The notes beneath the pieces are model-generated. The model was not told the origin of the DNA. It searched no databases and saw nothing but the letters and a program-made list of their open reading frames with translations. The translations under genes were made by a program, and so were the position numbers. A stretch of DNA of 64,000 nucleotides from Streptomyces phaeoluteigriseus (GTDB lineage: Bacteria > Actinomycetota > Actinomycetes > Streptomycetales > Streptomycetaceae). This document shows positions 17,579 through 26,563 of this stretch, one piece after another. Position 1 is the stretch's first letter; every line of letters starts with the position of its first letter. The stretch is taken from contig NZ_MPOH02000009.1 of assembly GCF_001896135.2 (NCBI RefSeq), positions 210,082 to 274,081 on the forward strand, written 5' to 3'.

Positions 17579-18427
17579 TCACCGGGGGTCCGGGCCCACG
17601 GCGACCGGACGGGACGGGTCCGAGGACCACTCCGACCACGAACCGACGTACAGGGCCGCCGGAATCCCCGCCACCGCGAGCGCCAGCACCTCATGGGCGC
17701 CCGAGACGCCGGAGCCGCAGTACACGCCCACCTCCCTGCCGTCGGACGCCCCCAGCGACCTGAAGCGGTCCCTCAGGTCCTCGGCGGGCAGGAAGCGGCC
17801 GTCCGGGCCGACGTTGTCCGTCGTCGGCGCCGACACCGCACCGGGAACGTGTCCACCGATCCGGTCGATCGGCTCCACCTCGCCGCGGTACCGCTCGCCC
17901 GCGCGCGCGTCGAACAGCACTCCCGAGCGGGCCAGCGCCGCCGCCGCGTCCGCGTCGAGCAGTCCCGCGCCCGGGCGCGGCTCGAAGTCGCCCTCCGTGC
18001 GCACCGGAACGTCGACCGACAGCTCCCCCTGCCACGCCGTCAACCCGCCGTCGAGGACTCGCACATCCGGGTGACCCGTCCAACGCAGCAGCCACCACGC
18101 GCGGGCCGCCGCCCAGCCCTGACCGCCGTCGTACGCGACCACCGGGCGGGCGGCCGACACGCCCGCCCGGCGCATCGCGGCCCCGAAATCCGCCAGGTCC
18201 GGCAGCGGGTGACGGCCGCCCGCGCCGGACGCCCCGGCCAGTTCCCGGTCCAGGTCGACGTACACGGCGCCCGGTACGTGGCCCGACGCGTAGGCGGCCC
18301 GGCCGTCGAACGACGGCTCGCCGGCCGCCTTCGCCACGCTGAGCTGCCAGCGGACGTCCAGTACGACCGGCGGATTCTCCCCCGCCAGGGCGCTCGCGAG
18401 TTCGGATGCGGAGATGATGGCGTTCAT
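17579..18427 (-). CDS. Sulfurtransferase (thiosulfate/3-mercaptopyruvate, rhodanese)
   Basis: This enzyme has two rhodanese domains and transfers sulfane sulfur from thiosulfate or 3-mercaptopyruvate to an acceptor. The inactive N-terminal domain contains VVLDVRW and GHVPGAVYVDLD. The C-terminal catalytic domain contains VLFDARAGERYRGE, GHVPGAVSAPT and the active-site loop VYCGSGVSG with Cys237. The CGSGVS loop fits the mercaptopyruvate-type group better than classical thiosulfate enzymes. ATG 18427 follows GAGGATGGGGG; another in-frame ATG lies nine bases earlier. It is convergent with sepH and divergent from the VOC gene. Confidence 0.92.
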   Translation of the reverse strand: MNAIISASELASALAGENPPVVLDVRWQLSVAKAAGEPSFDGRAAYASGHVPGAVYVDLDRELAGASGAGGRHPLPDLADFGAAMRRAGVSAARPVVAYDGGQGWAAARAWWLLRWTGHPDVRVLDGGLTAWQGELSVDVPVRTEGDFEPRPGAGLLDADAAAALARSGVLFDARAGERYRGEVEPIDRIGGHVPGAVSAPTTDNVGPDGRFLPAEDLRDRFRSLGASDGREVGVYCGSGVSGAHEVLALAVAGIPAALYVGSWSEWSSDPSRPVAVGPDPR

Positions 18428-18725
18428 GGCCCCCATCCTCGCGCACGTGGTGGCCAGGCCCTCCAGGTCCGGCTACTCTGCTCGGCCGGACAGGCTCGAT
18501 CACGAGGCGTACGGGATCGGGCACATGCTGTTCAGCCGATCAACATCCTTCGGCAATCGCACAGAAACGGATGAGGATCCGCACACCGGGAATCTTCCCG
18601 ACATGCCCGCCACGGTGCGGCGGCGCGCCCGGAGCGCGCGGCACCGTGAGTGGTGCGAGCATCGGCCCGGGGGCCGGAGTGCGGAAGCGACGCGGCCACC
18701 GCGAGTGGCCGAGGAGAGAGTGACG

Positions 18726-19529
18726 ATGCCCGAGGCACGTGGGCCGGCCGGCCTGAACGGCGAAGCACACACTCGGTACGCGCCCGGCACACCCTGCTGG
18801 GTGAGCCTGATGGTGCATGGACTGACGGCGACCCAGGAGTTCTACGGCGAGCTGTTCGGCTGGGAGTTCCACCCCGGTCCCCAGCAACTCGGCCCGTACG
18901 TGAAGGCCCTGCTCGACGGCCGTGAGGTGGCCGGCATCGGTCAACTCCCCCCGGACCGCCATCTTCCCGTGGCCTGGACGCCCTACCTCGCCTCCGACGA
19001 CGTGGACACCACCGCCGAGACGGTGCGCCTGAGCGGCGGCACGATCGGCGTCGGTCCGCTGGACGCCGGCGAGGCCGGACGCCTGGCCATCGGCTCCGAT
19101 CCGGCCGGCGCGGTCTTCGGCATCTGGCAGGCGGCGGAACACCTCGGCACGGACATCACGGGCGTGCACGGCACCCCCGCCTGGAACGAGCTGCTGACCT
19201 TCGAGTCCGCGGGCGTCGTCAAGTTCTACGAGACGGTGTTCGGCTACCGCCGGGAGACGGTGGGTTCCGACGACGTCGACTACGTCACGCTGCACGTCGC
19301 GGACCGGCCGGTCGCCGGAGTCCACGGGCTGGGCAACGCGCTGCCCCGGGACCGGGGACCGCACTGGATGACGTACTTCGAGGTGGGGGACGCGGACGAG
19401 GCGGCAGCGCGGGTGGTCGGCCTCGGTGGGCTGATCCTGGCACCGGCGCACGACAGCGCGCACGGGCGCGTGGCGACGGTCACCGATCCCGAAGGAGCCC
19501 GCTTCGCCCTGATCCAGGAGCCTGCCTGA
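18726..19529 (+). CDS. VOC family protein, two glyoxalase-like domains
   Basis: This 267-residue protein has two vicinal-oxygen-chelate domains. The first begins at CWVSLMVHGLTATQEFYGELFGWEF. The second begins at AWNELLTFESAGVVKFYETVFGYR and ends VTDPEGARFALIQEP. Such tandem proteins in Streptomyces are often called hydroxylase or glyoxalase-like; no substrate can be inferred. ATG 18726 lies nine bases after AGGAG. A GTG six bases earlier is too close to that site. It is convergent with tdk. Confidence 0.88.
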   Translation: MPEARGPAGLNGEAHTRYAPGTPCWVSLMVHGLTATQEFYGELFGWEFHPGPQQLGPYVKALLDGREVAGIGQLPPDRHLPVAWTPYLASDDVDTTAETVRLSGGTIGVGPLDAGEAGRLAIGSDPAGAVFGIWQAAEHLGTDITGVHGTPAWNELLTFESAGVVKFYETVFGYRRETVGSDDVDYVTLHVADRPVAGVHGLGNALPRDRGPHWMTYFEVGDADEAAARVVGLGGLILAPAHDSAHGRVATVTDPEGARFALIQEPA

Positions 19530-19583
19530 GGTGCCGGAGGCCCGCCTGACGCCTGCCGGAGGCCCGCCTGAGGCCCGCGGTGC

Positions 19584-20230
19584 CTAGACCTGCTGCATCG
19601 GCAGCACGTCCGGGGACAGGACCGCCGCATGAGCCGACGCGGCCGTCATACGGCGACGGTGGTGGCGTCGGCACAGGACCTCGTAGCCGACGGTGTCCGC
19701 CTGGTCGACGTCGCCGATGACGACCTGGGCCCCCTCGACGACCATCACTCCCCCGACCGTGCGGGCGTTGTGCGTGGCGCGCGCGCCGCACCAGCACAGG
19801 GCCTCCACCTGGAGGACCTCCACCCGGTCGGCCAGCTCGACGAGCCGCTGCGAGCCGGGGAACAGCTTGGAGCGGAAGTCGGTCGTGATGCCGAAGGCGT
19901 AGACGTCGATCTCGAGGTCGTCGACCACGCGCGCGAGCTGGTCGATCTGCTCCTCCGCGAGGAACTGCGCCTCGTCCGCGATCACGTAGTCCGCGCGGCC
20001 GCCCTGCGAGAGGTGGTCGACGAGATAGCCGTACAGGTCCTGGCCGTCCTGGACCTCCACCGCGTCGGTCACCAGGCCGAGGCGGGAGGACAGCTTGCCC
20101 TCGCCCGCGCGGTCGTCGCGGGTGAAGATGATGCCCTGGAGTCGCGCGCGGAGCGGTTGTGCTCTATCTGGAGAGCCAGCGTGGACTTCCCGCAGTCCAT
20201 GGTTCCGGAGAAGAACACCAGCTCGGGCAT
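19584..20230 (-). CDS. tdk: Thymidine kinase, one-base frameshift near codon 30
   Basis: Thymidine kinase phosphorylates thymidine to dTMP in salvage. The N-terminus from ATG 20230 reads MPELVFFSGTMDCGKSTLALQ (P-loop GTMDCGKST) up to about codon 30. The rest is in another frame: VIADEAQFLAEEQIDQL (catalytic Glu), FGITTDFRSKLFPGS, and the zinc-ligand pairs CWCGA and CRRHH. One C is missing near 20142, where plus-strand GAGTCGCGCGCGG should read GAGTCCGCGCGCGG. The total of 647 bases is one short of a whole number of codons, and restoring it gives a normal 215-residue enzyme. I read this as an assembly error; a real recent mutation is possible. Confidence 0.9.
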
Positions 20231-20285
20231 GGGGAGTCGAGCACCTTTCGGTGGGGTTTCGGTGGCACGGGCGGGGCGACGGGCT

Positions 20286-21476
20286 TCAGGAGCGTACTTC
20301 GAGCAGGGGCACGAACTGCTCCGCCGGGGTCATGGAGCCGTGGTTGCCGACCATGGCCGATTCCTTCGGCTCGCGCTCCGAGGCGATGAGCAGGACGTCG
20401 TCCCGGGCTGCCGCGATCACGTCGCCGAGGCGGCCGTACACGCGCTCGTCGATGTGCGGGCCGAACCAGCCCGCGGCGATCGCCTCGTCCCGCGAGGCCA
20501 CCCAGAACTGCTCGCCGAGCACCTCGCGCCAGCAGGTCAGGACGTCGTCCTGGGCGCCCGGTACGGCGTAGACATGGCGGGCGCGGCCCTCGCCGCCCAG
20601 CAGGGCGACGCCGGCGCGCAGCTCCCAGTCCGCGTCGAAGTCGATGCGGTGGTCCTCGTCGAAGGGCACGTCGACCATGCCGTGGTCGGCGGTGACGTGG
20701 AGCGCGCTGCGCGGCGGAAGCTGCTCGGCGAGGCGCTGGACGAGCCGGTCGACGTACATGAGCTGGCCGCGCCAGGTGTCGGAGGCGACTCCGTAGCGGT
20801 GTCCGGCCCCGTCGAGTTCGGCGTAGTACGTGTAGACCAGGGAGCGGTCGCCGGCCGCGAGCTGCTCGGCCGCGAAGTCCATGCGCTCCTCGCCGGTGAG
20901 GCGTCCGTGGAACGTGCCGCCGCTGAGCGCGACCTTGGTGAGCGGGGTGTTCTGGAAGTGGGGCGAGGACACCTGCGCGGCGTGCACCCCGGCCGCCTCG
21001 GCCAGCTGGAAGACGGTGGGATACGGCTGCCAGGCCTGCGGCGAGGTCCAAGGCTGCCAGCGGAGCTGGTTCATCAGCTCGCCGGTGGCCGGATCACGCA
21101 CGGTGTAGCCGGGCAGGCCGTGCGCGCCCGGCGGGAGGCCGGTGCCGACGGAGGCGAGGGAGGTCGCGGTGGTCGCCGGGTAGCCGGCGGTGAGCGGGCG
21201 CCCGGTGCCGCCGCGGGAGCTGCCGAGGAGGCTGTGCAGGTAGGGCGCCTCGTCGCGGTGGGCCTTGATCTGCTCCCAGCCGAGGCCGTCGATCAGGAAG
21301 ACGCAGTTGCGGTCGGCCGGGGTCAGCTCCGGGATCGCCGCGGTCATGCCCGGGACGCCCATACCGGCGGCCAGCGTGGGCAGCAGGTCGGCGAGCGAGC
21401 CGGAGCCGTACTCGGGGACGGGTGCGGAGGAGACGGCGAGGGGTTCCGGGTCGTCCCAGACGGCGGGCTGGGCCAT
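20286..21476 (-). CDS. Alkaline phosphatase superfamily phosphodiesterase/nucleotide pyrophosphatase
   Basis: The 396-residue protein is of the type I phosphodiesterase/nucleotide pyrophosphatase group of the alkaline phosphatase superfamily. Metal-site motifs are visible: VFLIDGLGWEQ (first Asp), GYPATTATSLASVGTGLPPGAHG (nucleophile Thr in TTAT), YYAELDGAGHRYG and HVTADHGMVDV, with a last His in VGNHGSM. There is no signal peptide, so it appears cytoplasmic. The substrate is unknown. Its ATG overlaps the stop of the upstream DUF5998 gene as TAATG, so the two are coupled. tdk follows 55 bases later and may be in the same operon. Confidence 0.9.
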   Translation of the reverse strand: MAQPAVWDDPEPLAVSSAPVPEYGSGSLADLLPTLAAGMGVPGMTAAIPELTPADRNCVFLIDGLGWEQIKAHRDEAPYLHSLLGSSRGGTGRPLTAGYPATTATSLASVGTGLPPGAHGLPGYTVRDPATGELMNQLRWQPWTSPQAWQPYPTVFQLAEAAGVHAAQVSSPHFQNTPLTKVALSGGTFHGRLTGEERMDFAAEQLAAGDRSLVYTYYAELDGAGHRYGVASDTWRGQLMYVDRLVQRLAEQLPPRSALHVTADHGMVDVPFDEDHRIDFDADWELRAGVALLGGEGRARHVYAVPGAQDDVLTCWREVLGEQFWVASRDEAIAAGWFGPHIDERVYGRLGDVIAAARDDVLLIASEREPKESAMVGNHGSMTPAEQFVPLLEVRS

Positions 21477-22063
21477 TACGCGGTCAGATCCGCGGTCGCC
21501 TCGGAGAGCGACTGGGCGAAGGCGAGGGTCTGGCGCACCGTGTCCGGGCCGTCCCCGGCCTCGCTCACGCGCAGGCTGAGGTCGTCAGCCGTCGAGCTGC
21601 CGGTGTAGCCGTGGTCGGCGTCGCAGTTGGGGTCGCCGCAGGCGGCGGGCTCCAGGTCGATGCGGGAGACCGCGCCCCAGCCGATCGTCAGCACGACCTC
21701 GCGCGGCAGGCTGCCCGGCGTGTACGACTCCGGGTTGGCGACCACGCGGCTGAGGACGACCGACGAGATCCGGCTGAGCTTCACGGACTCGGTGGACGTG
21801 GTGGCGTACGGCGTCGGTGAGGTGGTGTCGGCGGCCTGCTCGTCGGTGTGGCTGACGATGAAGCGGTTGCCGGTGAGCACCAGCACGGTCACATGCCGGC
21901 GCACTTCGTTCTGATCGAACGTGGTCTCCTGGTGGACCAGGTACGACCGGATGGGCTCGCCGCCGACGGCGGCCTCCACCGCCTCGGCCACGAGGGCCGG
22001 GTAGTAGCCGCTGCGCTCGATCGCCGCACGCAGCCCCTGGGTCGTCGTACTGGTCTTGGCCAT
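21476..22063 (-). CDS. DUF5998 conserved protein
   Basis: This 195-residue conserved actinobacterial protein of unknown function begins MAKTSTTTQGLRAAIERSGYYPALVAEAVEAAVG. The core has QETTFDQNEVRRHVTVLVLTGNRFIVSHTDE and an internal CGDPNCDADHGYTG segment that may hold a metal. I chose ATG 22063 (GGATGGAGGG just upstream) over ATG 22072. It ends TAATG into the phosphodiesterase gene, so the products may act together. The DUF5998 name is from memory. Confidence 0.85.
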   Translation of the reverse strand: MAKTSTTTQGLRAAIERSGYYPALVAEAVEAAVGGEPIRSYLVHQETTFDQNEVRRHVTVLVLTGNRFIVSHTDEQAADTTSPTPYATTSTESVKLSRISSVVLSRVVANPESYTPGSLPREVVLTIGWGAVSRIDLEPAACGDPNCDADHGYTGSSTADDLSLRVSEAGDGPDTVRQTLAFAQSLSEATADLTA

Positions 22064-22115
22064 GCCCTCCATCCTACGGGGACCCACTGACTGCGAGGGA
22101 CCGGTGACGGCCCCT

Positions 22116-25008
22116 TCAGTAGGCGGGAAGCGTCCGCGGGCCGAGGTCGTCGCGGACGGGCGGGGGCGCGAGGCGGACGGAGGCGCCGAGAACGCTCAGG
22201 CCGTGCGGGGCGACGACGACCGGCTCCAGCGTGACCGCGGCCACCTCCGGATGGTCGTCGACCAGGCGGGACACCCTGAGCAGCAGCTCCTCCAGGGCCG
22301 GGGTGTCGACGGGCGTCGAGCCGCGCCAGCCGAACAGGAGGGGGGCCGTCCGGATCGACCGGACCAGGGAGGTCGCGTCCCGGTCGGTGACCGGGATGAG
22401 GCGGTGCGCCATGTCACCGAGCAGCTGCGAGGCGGCCCCGGCGAGCCCGAACGACAGTACGGCTCCGGCCGCCGGGTCGATGACCGCCCGGACGACGGTG
22501 TCCACCCCGCGCGGGCCATCGCCTGCACCACCGGGCGCAGCTCCTGCGGGGCACCGAACAGCTCGGTCAACTCGGCGTACGTCCGCCGCAGTTGCTCCTC
22601 GTCGGCGAGGTCGAGGCGGACGCCGCCCAGGTCGGCACGGTGGCGCAGGTGCGGTGCGGTGGCCTTGAGGGCGACGGGGTAGCCGAGGGCGGAGGCGGCC
22701 TGTACGGCCTCGTCCGGGGTGGGCGCGGGGAGGGACCGCCGGACGGGGACGCCGTACCGGCCGAGCAGCTCGCAGGTCTCGTCGGTACCCAGGGTGAGAC
22801 CCTGCCCGCGCGCGAGGAGCCTGCCGATGAGCGCGGCGGCGCCCCTCTCGTCGATGTCCTCGTGCTCGGGCACCTTGCCGGGGTCGGCCGCCTCGCGCCG
22901 CCACTGCGCGTACTTCACGGCCTCGGCGAGGGCGCGGACCGCGCGTTCCGCGGCGGGGGTAGGGCGGGGATGAGGTGAGCACCCTCGGGGCCTCGACGGC
23001 CCGTCGTCCCGGTCGCCGTCGTTTCGGAGGCCGTCGTTTCGGAGGCCGTCGTTTCGGAGGCCGTCGTTTCGGAGGCCGTCGTCCCGGTCCGGGGCGGCCC
23101 GGGCTCGGCCGCTTCCGCGCCCGGCGTCGCCGTGCGCGCGCGGGGGGCCGTGCTCGTCGCCGCCGACAGGGCCGCCGCGAGGCCGCCCAGCTCCACGTGC
23201 ACCACGAGCACCGGCTTGGCGGGGCCGGCGGCCGCGGCCGAGCGCAGGGCCTGTGCCAGTTCCGCGTCGCCGGGGGACGCCTCGCCGATCGCCGGGATCG
23301 CGGTCACCACGACCGCGTCGCACGTCTCGTCGGCCAGGGCGTGCGCCAGGGCGGCGTGGAAGTCGTCCGCCGACGCCTCGGTGGTGAGGTCCAGGGGCGA
23401 CTGCGGGCGCAGTCCTTCGGAGAGGCACGCGTCGTACGTCAGCAGCCCCAGCGACTCCGAGTTGCCGAGGATGCCCACGCGCGGTCCTCGCGGCAGCGGC
23501 TGGCGTGCCAGCAGCAGGCCCGCGTCGACCAGTTCGGTGATGGTGTCCACGCGGATCACGCCGGCCTGCCGCAGGAGGGCGGACACCGTGGCGTGGGGCA
23601 GCCGCGTGGCCCGTACGGCGTGCCCCTGGGGGGCGGAGCCGGCGCCCTGGACCACCACCAGCGGCTTGACCGCCGCCGTGCGTCGTGCGAGACGGGTGAA
23701 CTTGCGCGGGTTGCCGATGGACTCCAGGTACATCAGGGCGACGTCGGTGTCGGGGTCGTCGTACCAGTACTGGAGGACGTCGTTGCCGGACACGTCCGCG
23801 CGGTTGCCGGAGGAGACGAACGTCGACACACCGGTGACCCCGGTGACGCCGCCACCCCGCCGGTGCAGCCGCGACAGCAGGGCGACGCCGATGGCGCCGG
23901 ACTGGGCGAAGAGGCCGATCCGGCCGGGCCGTGGCGTCTGCGGGGCCAACGACGCGTTCAGCCGTACCTGCGGGGAGGTGTTGATGACCCCGAAGGCGTT
24001 GGGGCCGATGATCCGCATCCCGTACGCGCGCGCGTGCCGCACGAGTTCGCGCTGGCGCTCGCGTCCCTCGGGGCCGCTCTCGGCGTATCCGGCGGCGAGG
24101 ACGACGAGTCCCTGCACGCCGTGCTCGCCGCACTCGGTGACGACTTCGGGCACGTGGTCGGCCGGGACGGCGACGACCGCGAGGTCGACGTGTCCGTCGA
24201 TGTCGCGCACCGAGCGGTGGGCGGGCACGCCGTCGAGTTCCGTCAGGCCCTCGGGGAACGCCTTGTTCACCGCGTGGAGGTCCCCGGTGAAGCCGGCCTC
24301 CCGGAGGTTGCCGAGGACGCTGCGGCCGACGCCGCCGGGCGTGCGGCCGGCGCCGATGACGGCGACCGAGCCGGGCACCAGCAACCGCCGTACGGAGTGG
24401 GCCTCGGCGCGCTGCTCCCGCGCGCGCTGCACGGCAAGGGAGCGTTCGGTGGGTTCGAGGTCGAACTCCAGGCGGACGACGCCGTCCTCGAAGCTGCGCT
24501 TCTGGGTGTAGCCGGCGTCCGTGAACACCTTGATCATCTTGTTGTTGGCGGGGAGCACCTCGGCGGCGAACCGTCGGATGCCGCGCTCGCGCGCGACGGC
24601 CGCGATGTGTTCGAGGAGGGCGGAGGCGACGCCCCGTCCCTGGTGGGCGTCCTGCACGAGGAAGGCGACCTCGGCCTCGTCGGCGGGGGCGGTGGCGGCC
24701 ATCCCGTCGGCGCCGATGCGGTCGTAGCGTACGGTGGCGATGAACTCGCCGCCGACCGTGGCCGCGAGTCCCACCCGGTCCACAAAGTCGTGGTGCGTGA
24801 AGCGGTGGACGTCCTTCGCGGACAGTCGCGGGTAGGGCGCGAAGAAGCGGTAGTACTTCGACTCGTCCGACACCTGCTCGTAGAAGCTGACCAGGCGCTC
24901 GGCGTCATCGACGGTGATGGGGCGGATGCGCGCGGTGCCGCCGTCGCGCAGCACCACGTCGGCTTCCCAGTGGGCGGGATACTCGTGGCGGTCCGACGCG
25001 CTCTGCAT
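22116..25008 (-). CDS. GNAT plus acyl-CoA-synthetase-like protein acetyltransferase (Pat-type), two frameshifts
   Basis: This is a large fusion in the order: GNAT acetyltransferase (about 1-190; VQDAHQGRGVASALLEH is the acetyl-CoA motif), CoA-binding domain (VPGSVAVIGAGRTPGGVG), succinyl-CoA-ligase-like domain (IGLFAQSGAIGVAL; the GNSE loop), then ATP-grasp (ALKATAPHLRHRADLGGVRLDL). Relatives acetylate Lys residues, for example of acetyl-CoA synthetase; the GNAT-first order is that of Streptomyces PatA (from memory). Two single bases are missing, at about 22513 (GGG for GGGG) and 22955 (GGGGG for six G). Restoring both gives 964 residues. The linker carries four near-identical 15-base repeats (TTASE). 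ATG 25008 is chosen; upstream in-frame codons would enter the ptsH promoter. Confidence 0.85.
23014..23088. repeat. In-frame 15-base tandem repeat in the acetyltransferase linker
   Basis: The unit GGCCGTCGTTTCGGA recurs four times, with a diverged fifth copy. On the minus strand it encodes repeated TTASE pentapeptides between the synthetase-like and ATP-grasp domains. Copy number could vary without shifting the frame. Confidence 0.85.
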
Positions 25009-25146
25009 GGGGCCCAGAGTACGGCTCGCGTACGACAACGGCGCGAGGCAGTCTGTGGTGGGACGGAGGTCGGATCGAGGCCGCGATCCGACGACCGCAC
25101 CGGGACGGGACACACGGACCGTCCTCACACGCTTCACGTGTGGAAC

Positions 25147-25162
25147 ACTGGTCTAGACAACC
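25147..25162. promoter_or_regulatory. DasR-type (dre) operator upstream of ptsH
   Basis: ACTGGTCTAGACAACC matches 13 of 16 positions of the DasR site (ACTGGTCTAGACCAGT) around the palindromic core TGGTCTAGAC. It lies 25 bases before the ptsH start, in the promoter region. DasR, the N-acetylglucosamine-responsive GntR repressor, is known to control PTS genes including ptsH in S. coelicolor. Confidence 0.82.
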
Positions 25163-25186
25163 TGAGACACTGAAGGGCAGCATCAC

Positions 25187-25468
25187 ATGGCTGAGCGCCG
25201 CGTCAACGTCGGCTGGGCCGAGGGCCTCCACGCCCGCCCCGCTTCCATCTTCGTCCGAGCCGCCACGGCCGCAGGCGTCCCGGTGACGATCGCCAAGGCG
25301 GGCGGCAACCCCGTCAACGCGGCCTCCATGCTGGCCGTCCTCGGCCTGGGCGCCCAGGGCGGCGAGGAGATCGTTCTCGCCTCCGAGGCCGAGGGTGCGG
25401 ACGCCGCCCTCGACCGGTTGGCCAAGCTGGTCGCCGAGGGTCTCGAGGAACTGCCCGAGACCGTCTGA
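25187..25468 (+). CDS. ptsH: Phosphocarrier protein HPr
   Basis: HPr carries phosphate from enzyme I to the sugar-specific IIA proteins of the phosphotransferase system. The 93-residue protein has the His15 phosphorylation loop GLHARPAS and the family helix AASMLAVLGLGAQGGEEI. As in most Actinobacteria, the Ser46 regulatory region reads NAASMLAV with a Ser in place. ATG 25187 is preceded by AAGGG. A DasR site overlaps its promoter region and a terminator follows directly, so it is monocistronic. It is divergent from the acetyltransferase gene. Confidence 0.97.
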   Translation: MAERRVNVGWAEGLHARPASIFVRAATAAGVPVTIAKAGGNPVNAASMLAVLGLGAQGGEEIVLASEAEGADAALDRLAKLVAEGLEELPETV

Positions 25469-25493
25469 GCCGGTTGCCGCCCACAGCGGCCGA

Positions 25494-25536
25494 GGAGCCG
25501 CGTCGCCCGATCCGGGTGGCGCGGCTCCGTTGTTTC
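25494..25536 (+). terminator. Terminator after ptsH
   Basis: A 9-base stem (GGAGCCGCG / CGCGGCTCC) enclosing an inner pairing is followed by GTTGTTT, 25 bases after the ptsH stop. Confidence 0.88.
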
Positions 25537-25682
25537 CGGGCCCGGATGGAATAGCCGGAGCCATGGCGGAAATAGTCCGCGGGCACACGAAGGGCGCGCC
25601 AACCGAAATGCGGGGCGCGCCGGAAAATGAGCAGCGAAAATACCTCTCCGCCGAATTCCCTTCTTTGTATACGGCCCTCTTG

Positions 25683-26375
25683 TTAATGCCGGAGGCCGGA
25701 CATGTTTACGACGTGTTGCGAAGTCCTCACACGGTCCTGACGGTCGCCGCTGGAAAAACGCAGCCGGTGCGCGGAGGTCGCGCGCTCGGCGTGCAGCGCC
25801 GTGACCGCCCGCGCGCGCTCCGCGTCGCCGCGCGCCACCGCGTCCACGATCGCGCCGTGTTCCGCCCAGGACTCCACCGGACTGGCCGGCGCCTCCACCA
25901 CGTACATCCAGGAGATCTTGTGGCGCAGTTGGGTGAGCGTCGAGGTCAGGGCGTGGCTGCCGGAGGCCTGTGCGAGGGTCTCGTGGAACCAGCCCCCCAG
26001 GGAGCGCAGATCCTCGCTGTTGCCGCGCCTGGCGCGCTCCTGGCCCAGCCGGACGAGGCCGCGGAGCACCTTGAGGTGCGCCTCGGTGCGCCGCTGGGCG
26101 GCCCGCGTGGCGCCGAGCGGCTCCAGCAGCATGCGCATCTCCAGCAGGTCGGCGGCCTCCTGCTCGGTCGGTTCGGCGACGCACGCTCCCGCGTGCCGCC
26201 GCGTGACGACGAAGCCCTCCGCCTCCAGCGTGCGCAGCGCCTCCCGGACGGGGACGCGTGAAACGCCGTAGCGGCGTGCGAGGAGTTCCTCGGTGAGGCG
26301 GCCGCCACGCTCGTAGACACCCGCGACGATGTCGTCCCGGATGGCCGTGCACACCGAGTGCGCCGGAATACGCAT
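25683..26375 (-). CDS. GntR family transcriptional regulator (FadR/FCD type)
   Basis: This 230-residue DNA-binding regulator has an N-terminal winged helix (YERGGRLTEELLARRYGVSRVPVREALRTLEAEGFVV) and a C-terminal all-helical FCD ligand domain with metal-type His residues (LGGWFHETLAQASGSHAL, AEHGAIVDAVARGDAE). Such proteins usually sense a carboxylic acid and repress nearby genes; the ligand is unknown. ATG 26375 has GGAGG six bases upstream. Its stop is TAA, and both flanks are far richer in A/T than the rest of the window, which suggests a later arrival or a strong regulatory load. No adjacent metabolic operon identifies the target. Confidence 0.9.
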   Translation of the reverse strand: MRIPAHSVCTAIRDDIVAGVYERGGRLTEELLARRYGVSRVPVREALRTLEAEGFVVTRRHAGACVAEPTEQEAADLLEMRMLLEPLGATRAAQRRTEAHLKVLRGLVRLGQERARRGNSEDLRSLGGWFHETLAQASGSHALTSTLTQLRHKISWMYVVEAPASPVESWAEHGAIVDAVARGDAERARAVTALHAERATSAHRLRFSSGDRQDRVRTSQHVVNMSGLRH

Positions 26376-26515
26376 GACCGACCTCCGCCTTAATCCCCGT
26401 GAAACGTCGACGATTGACGTGTGTTCCGTGACTCTATTGCAATCAGCGGGAATTTCCGATGGCGGGCCGGAATCCATGGATATTTTTTGGACAGCACGGT
26501 CACTGAAACGACGAA
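26376..26515. other. AT-rich upstream region of the GntR gene
   Basis: This 140-base stretch contains TGACTCTATTGCAATCAGC, GGGAATTTCC (an inverted repeat) and TATTTTTTGG, all unusual for this genome. It should hold the GntR promoter on the minus strand. No gene was seen. Confidence 0.5.
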
Positions 26516-26540
26516 AGCCCCGGCCACGAGGGCCGGGGCC
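26516..26540 (-). terminator. Terminator after the M23 peptidase gene
   Basis: A stem of about 9-10 bases (AGCCCCGGCC / GGCCGGGGCC) is followed on the minus strand by TTTCGTCGTTT. It lies 24 bases past the stop of the peptidase gene. Confidence 0.85.
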
Positions 26541-26563
26541 GTACGAGCTGTGGCCGTACGTCG

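Noticed and set aside
20072-20230. tdk as a shortened gene starting at an internal ATG at 20072
   Set aside because: That start removes the P-loop, and the missing N-terminus is fully readable one frame over, so a single-base break is the better explanation.
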